DNA of 64,000 nucleotides from BA4 sp044376575 (lineage in GTDB: Bacteria > Bacteroidota > Bacteroidia > CAIKAF01): contig JBILKR010000014.1 in assembly GCA_044376575.1 (NCBI GenBank), positions 6,145-70,144 on the forward strand, written 5' to 3'. The notes beneath the pieces are model-generated. The model made no database searches, had not been told where the DNA came from, and saw nothing but the letters and a program-made list of their open reading frames with translations. Numbering within the stretch: position 1 is the first letter of the stretch; each line of letters starts with the position of its first letter. Both the position numbers and the translations under genes were made by a program. Of this stretch, positions 60,877 to 64,000 are shown one piece after another.

Positions 60877-61386
60877 ATGAATGTAACAGCTTTTGATTTC
60901 TCCGGAGAAGTACTCAGCCACAGAGATGCGTTGCGTTACTTTGCATTGAGTTTAACGAACAATTCAGATGATGCTGATGATTTGGTTCAGGAAACCTTGC
61001 TTAAGGCATTTACTTATAAAACCAAATTTGAAGCTAATACAAATTTGAAAGCATGGTTATATACCATCATGAAAAATATTTTCATTAATAATTACCGTAA
61101 GATTATAAAAGTAAGAATGGTGTTTGATGGAAGTAAGGAACTATTTAAATTAAATATACCTGAAACGAAAAAAACATTTGATCCGGATGCTAAATTAAAT
61201 TATAATGAAATGATGCAGATGGTGAACACGCTGGATGATGATTTCAGAATTCCTCTAACGATGTATTTTGAAGGTTTTAAGTATAAGGAAATAGCAGATC
61301 ATTTGTCATTACCAATTGGAACCATTAAAAGCAGAATATTTTTAGCCAGAAAGCAAATGATGAATATGGTAAAAGAGTTTGCTTAA
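60877..61386 (+). CDS. ECF-type RNA polymerase sigma factor
   Basis: 169-aa sigma70-family factor with region 2 (DALRYFALSLTNNSDDADDLVQETLLKAFTYKTKFEANTNLKAWLYTIMKNIFINNYRK) and region 4 (LDDDFRIPLTMYFEGFKYKEIADHLSLPIGTIKSRIFLARKQM). No anti-sigma gene is adjacent. In many Bacteroidota a B12-MerR gene and an ECF gene of this kind precede the carotenoid genes crtI and crtB; here none follow and a terminator closes the unit. Confidence 0.93.
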   Translation: MNVTAFDFSGEVLSHRDALRYFALSLTNNSDDADDLVQETLLKAFTYKTKFEANTNLKAWLYTIMKNIFINNYRKIIKVRMVFDGSKELFKLNIPETKKTFDPDAKLNYNEMMQMVNTLDDDFRIPLTMYFEGFKYKEIADHLSLPIGTIKSRIFLARKQMMNMVKEFA

Positions 61387-61407
61387 ATCGTATTAGTTAA
61401 GGTTAGT

Positions 61408-61447
61408 AATCAGAAAGGCAGTGAATAAATTCACTGCCTTTCTGATT
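61408..61447. terminator. bidirectional terminator between ECF and receiver-AAA+ genes
   Basis: AATCAGAAAGGCAGTGAA (61408-61425) and its exact complement (61430-61447) form an 18-bp stem with loop TAAA, touching the stop codon of the convergent gene. Confidence 0.88.
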
Positions 61448-62625
61448 TAAATTTTGTTGGGTTTTGCAAATGTTATCACGTCTTTTCCGGTAATTTTTTG
61501 GTCGCATAATATAACCAGTCGTTCTATAATATTTCTTAGTTCGCGAATATTTCCGGTCCAGTTAATTTTTTTCAGTTCATCCAATGCGTCTTTTGTCAGT
61601 GTTTTTGGTGAGAATCCTTGTTCTTCAATAATTTGATCAAGAAAAAAAGCAGCAAGCAGTGGTATATCTTCTTTTCTGTCATTCAAATCAGGAACATGAA
61701 TAGGAATAACATTCAGTCGATGAAATAAATCTTCTCTGAAATTTCCATTTGCAATTTCTTTTTCGATGTTTTTGTTAGTGGCCGCAATTACGCGCACATC
61801 AACACTTATTTCTTTATCTCCACCTACACGAGTAATTTTATGTTCCTGTAAAGCACGCAATACTTTTGCCTGTGCGCTTAAACTCATATCCCCAATTTCA
61901 TCTAAAAATAATGTTCCGCCATGCGCTAATTCAAATTTACCTTGACGTTGTTTAATGGCTGTTGTAAATGCCCCTTTTTCATGACCGAAAAGTTCGCTTT
62001 CAATCAGTTCAGATGGAATAGCTGCACAGTTAACTTCAATAATCGGTCCCTGAGCACGTACACTTAACTCATGAATCCAGCGAGCTACAAGTTCCTTCCC
62101 TGTACCGTTACTACCGGTAATAAAAATTCTTGCATCGGTTGGCGCAACACGTTCAATTAACTCTTTTATTTTTTTAATGGCATCAGAATTTCCGATGATT
62201 TCAGTGGTTTTTGATTTGCTTACTTTTTTCTTGAGTTGCTTGGTTTCACTAACCAGTGATTTCTTTTCCATCGCATTCCTGATAGTAACCAGCAAACGAT
62301 TTAAGTCTATGGGTTTTGCTATATAATCGTATGCCCCTTTCTTAATGGCCTCAACTGCCGTGTCAATATTTCCGTGCCCGGAAATCATCACTACAGGAAC
62401 GTCAATTCCTGTACTCATAACTTTTTCAAGATATTCTATTCCATCCATTTTAGGCATCTTAATATCGCAGAGAACGATATCATAATTTTGTTTTTGAAAT
62501 AGTTCCATTCCTTTAATTCCATCTTCTGCTTCATCTACTTCAAAACTTTCATATTCTAAAATTTCTCTCAATGTTTTTCGAATGCTCTGCTGATCATCAA
62601 TCACTAAAATTTTAGCCATCTGCAA
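61447..62625 (-). CDS. receiver-AAA+ (NtrC-like) protein lacking HTH
   Basis: 392 aa. The receiver domain has D54 as phosphoacceptor (VLCDIKMP) and K104; the AAA+ domain has Walker A GSNGTGKE (171-178) and GGTLFLDEIGDMS. Two departures: the sigma54 loop reads GAFTTA (218-223), not GAFTGA, and the chain ends 13 residues after ITGKDVITF with no Fis-type HTH. Starts at 62625 and 62619 (third residue) are both possible. No histidine kinase gene is adjacent. It may act without binding DNA, or on another target. Confidence 0.88.
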   Translation of the reverse strand: MQMAKILVIDDQQSIRKTLREILEYESFEVDEAEDGIKGMELFQKQNYDIVLCDIKMPKMDGIEYLEKVMSTGIDVPVVMISGHGNIDTAVEAIKKGAYDYIAKPIDLNRLLVTIRNAMEKKSLVSETKQLKKKVSKSKTTEIIGNSDAIKKIKELIERVAPTDARIFITGSNGTGKELVARWIHELSVRAQGPIIEVNCAAIPSELIESELFGHEKGAFTTAIKQRQGKFELAHGGTLFLDEIGDMSLSAQAKVLRALQEHKITRVGGDKEISVDVRVIAATNKNIEKEIANGNFREDLFHRLNVIPIHVPDLNDRKEDIPLLAAFFLDQIIEEQGFSPKTLTKDALDELKKINWTGNIRELRNIIERLVILCDQKITGKDVITFAKPNKI

Positions 62626-62737
62626 TGTTTTTTATGTGCTTAAAACTACAAAATCATATGGATAGTATTACCATACTGTCTAATTAATTGATGAATTCAA
62701 TTATATTTGAAGAAGGTTTACTAAAAAATAAATTACA

Positions 62738-64000
62738 TTGATTTTAATTTATTCAATACAAAGAAGCAAACGTCTTGAATATGCTGCCGAAATTATTTTT
62801 AAGCATATTTTAAAACTTGAAATTCCCATTACATTTACATGTGAACCTGATGAATATCTCCATTTTCAAGGCAGGAAAATAAATTATTCTCAATTGCAAA
62901 TGGCGGGTGGAATTCATATTCCTGCGACAGATTTTTTATATCAAACAGGTACCAAAACTGTATTCCCGGGTGTAGCACATGGGGCATACGGTAAAGTTTT
63001 GTTCCCGGTGGATGGCAGTAAAGATTTTGGTTTTGATATTTTTTCTGCTGTTTTTTTTATGGTTACCAGATACGAAGAAACTGCTTCAGATATTCCTTTT
63101 CAACCGGAAGAGAGTATAGCATTCAAAAATAATTTTTTAGATAAACCTATCGTACATTATTGGGTTGAAGAACTTAAAGATCAGTTGATGCTGAAGTATC
63201 CAACCTATATTTTCCCAAAGAAAAAATTTAAAAATGAGGTAATGATTCTTTCATTACATCAATATGCATTTCTTGGAAGAAGAGGAAAAATAAATTTTAT
63301 TGATACGTTAAAAGATCTATTTACCGGGCAATGGAAAAGGATGCTGATGCGCTTGCATGTAATTACAGGAAATAAAAAAGATCCTTTAGATCAATTGAAA
63401 TTTCACAGAACGGTAGCACAAAAATGTAAACAGAAAATGTTATTTATTGTTTTTCCACCCTCTGTTTATACTGATCAGATTTTATTTCCATCCTTTGTAC
63501 GAAAAGTATTATCTTTTGCTAAACTTGGATATTTTGTTTCAGCATCAGATGATTTACAATTCATAAATGAGCAATCTAAATCCTGGCCTAAATTAAGTCC
63601 TAAAAAATTTATGAATGTTTTATTTGATGTGTCTGTTCAATCGTTATTGAATGGATATCATACAATACAAAACTTGAAAAAAGTCAGGGATTATTCAATG
63701 TGTTACCCTCAAAATCCGGGCTTCAGGGCTGGAATAACTGAGACCTATCCTTGGTATGATTTAAAATCTGAAGAAAAAACATCCATATATATTCGCCCTG
63801 TTGCTTTTCATGCTTCTGCATTTGCAGATACTATAAATACTAATCCTGAACAGGTATCAAAAACAATGTTGAATATACTTCAGGAAGTACGCATGGCGAA
63901 AGGAACACTGATTAGTTGCTGGGATGAAAATCAGTTCTCAAAATATCCGCAATATCGCAACATTAAGAAATTATATATTCAGTTGATGAAAGCAGTAGCT
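62738..64000 (+). CDS. DUF7033/polysaccharide-deacetylase-like protein (3' partial)
   Basis: 421 codons open to the window end. The start is TTG 62738; an in-frame TAA lies 9 nt upstream. The opening LILIYSIQRSKRLEYAAEII, then KINYSQLQMAGGIHIPATDFLYQ and FDIFSAVFFMVTRYEE, resemble the N-terminal domain of Bacteroidota proteins annotated as polysaccharide deacetylase family. In those, a following strand carries an Asp-based metal site; here the matching place reads MILSLHQYAFLGRRG, so catalysis may be lost. FRAGITETYPWYDL and IRPVAFHASAF lie near the end. Confidence 0.65.
   Translation, partial: MILIYSIQRSKRLEYAAEIIFKHILKLEIPITFTCEPDEYLHFQGRKINYSQLQMAGGIHIPATDFLYQTGTKTVFPGVAHGAYGKVLFPVDGSKDFGFDIFSAVFFMVTRYEETASDIPFQPEESIAFKNNFLDKPIVHYWVEELKDQLMLKYPTYIFPKKKFKNEVMILSLHQYAFLGRRGKINFIDTLKDLFTGQWKRMLMRLHVITGNKKDPLDQLKFHRTVAQKCKQKMLFIVFPPSVYTDQILFPSFVRKVLSFAKLGYFVSASDDLQFINEQSKSWPKLSPKKFMNVLFDVSVQSLLNGYHTIQNLKKVRDYSMCYPQNPGFRAGITETYPWYDLKSEEKTSIYIRPVAFHASAFADTINTNPEQVSKTMLNILQEVRMAKGTLISCWDENQFSKYPQYRNIKKLYIQLMKAVA

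Noticed and set aside
62661..62680. imperfect inverted repeat (GATAGTAT / ATACTGTC) upstream of the receiver-AAA+ gene
   Set aside because: One mismatch in a short AT-rich repeat with no known regulator pattern; not distinguishable from chance here.
1..64000. tRNA, rRNA, transposase, prophage and CRISPR features
   Set aside because: Looked for in all intergenic gaps (none over about 210 nt); no cloverleaf, transposase motif or repeat-spacer structure seen.

Overview
This window is AT-rich chromosomal DNA from a member of the Bacteroidota. The evidence is a secreted subtilase with a type IX secretion (T9SS) tail, a TonB receptor with a carboxypeptidase-like N-terminal domain, FKBP lipoproteins next to nrnA (gldI-like context), a DUF4834 protein, the lptE-TPR-secG-groES-groEL cluster, and promoters of the Bacteroidota type (TTTG-N19-TAnnTTTG). 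I cannot fix the genus; Chitinophagales or Sphingobacteriales would fit. I see no phage, insertion sequence, CRISPR array, tRNA or rRNA, and no gene-free stretch longer than about 210 bases.

Layout. 1-8.5 kb: LON-domain protein (5' cut), M61 peptidase, rpmH, alpha/beta hydrolase, carB lacking the allosteric domain, DUF4834, HddA-like kinase, rplU-rpmA. 8.6-15.7 kb: flavoprotein, membrane protein, T9SS subtilase, trmD, aroQ, GT2, HU. 15.9-22.9 kb: fmt, two FKBP lipoproteins and nrnA on the minus strand, then ndk, a TrmH-type methylase and an RND exporter. 23-25.7 kb: an OprP-type phosphate porin and a PiT phosphate transporter behind near-identical Pho-box promoters. 25.7-30.9 kb: a five-gene minus-strand run (FMN reductase, DoxX, TspO, TonB/TPR, DnaJ), parA-parB, and a secreted SKYDA repeat protein. 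30.9-40.3 kb: CBS, a metal-receptor-like protein, lptE-TPR-secG, groES-groEL, hsp20, an EnvC-like protein, SulP. 40.4-50 kb: beta-helix lipoprotein, sigma54 activator, miaB, thioredoxin-like, YkgJ, a GT2 fusion, nitroreductase, phosphoribosyltransferase, Vat-like acetyltransferase. 50-55.8 kb: C1 peptidase and a probable metal-uptake TonB system with DUF4625 lipoproteins and a His-rich small protein. 55.8-64 kb: dnaX with an apparent -1 frameshift, UspA, LMW-PTP, RsmI-like methylase, a CarH-like B12 MerR regulator, an ECF sigma factor, a receiver-AAA+ protein without DNA-binding domain, and the start of a DUF7033/deacetylase-like gene.

Most noteworthy: (1) dnaX, where the zero frame ends just after the clamp-loader core at an A10 run and the tau-specific region continues in the -1 frame; (2) a 34-bp promoter module with TTAACA repeats 11 bp apart, at identical spacing from the -7 element, in front of both phosphate genes; (3) a CarH-like regulator that keeps the Trp/Glu/His B12 residues but has Thr where CarH has its light-state His ligand; (4) a receiver-AAA+ protein with GAFTTA instead of GAFTGA and no HTH; (5) a small secreted protein of six SKYD repeats; (6) four genes whose -7 element lies 4-7 nt from the ATG, predicting leaderless mRNAs.
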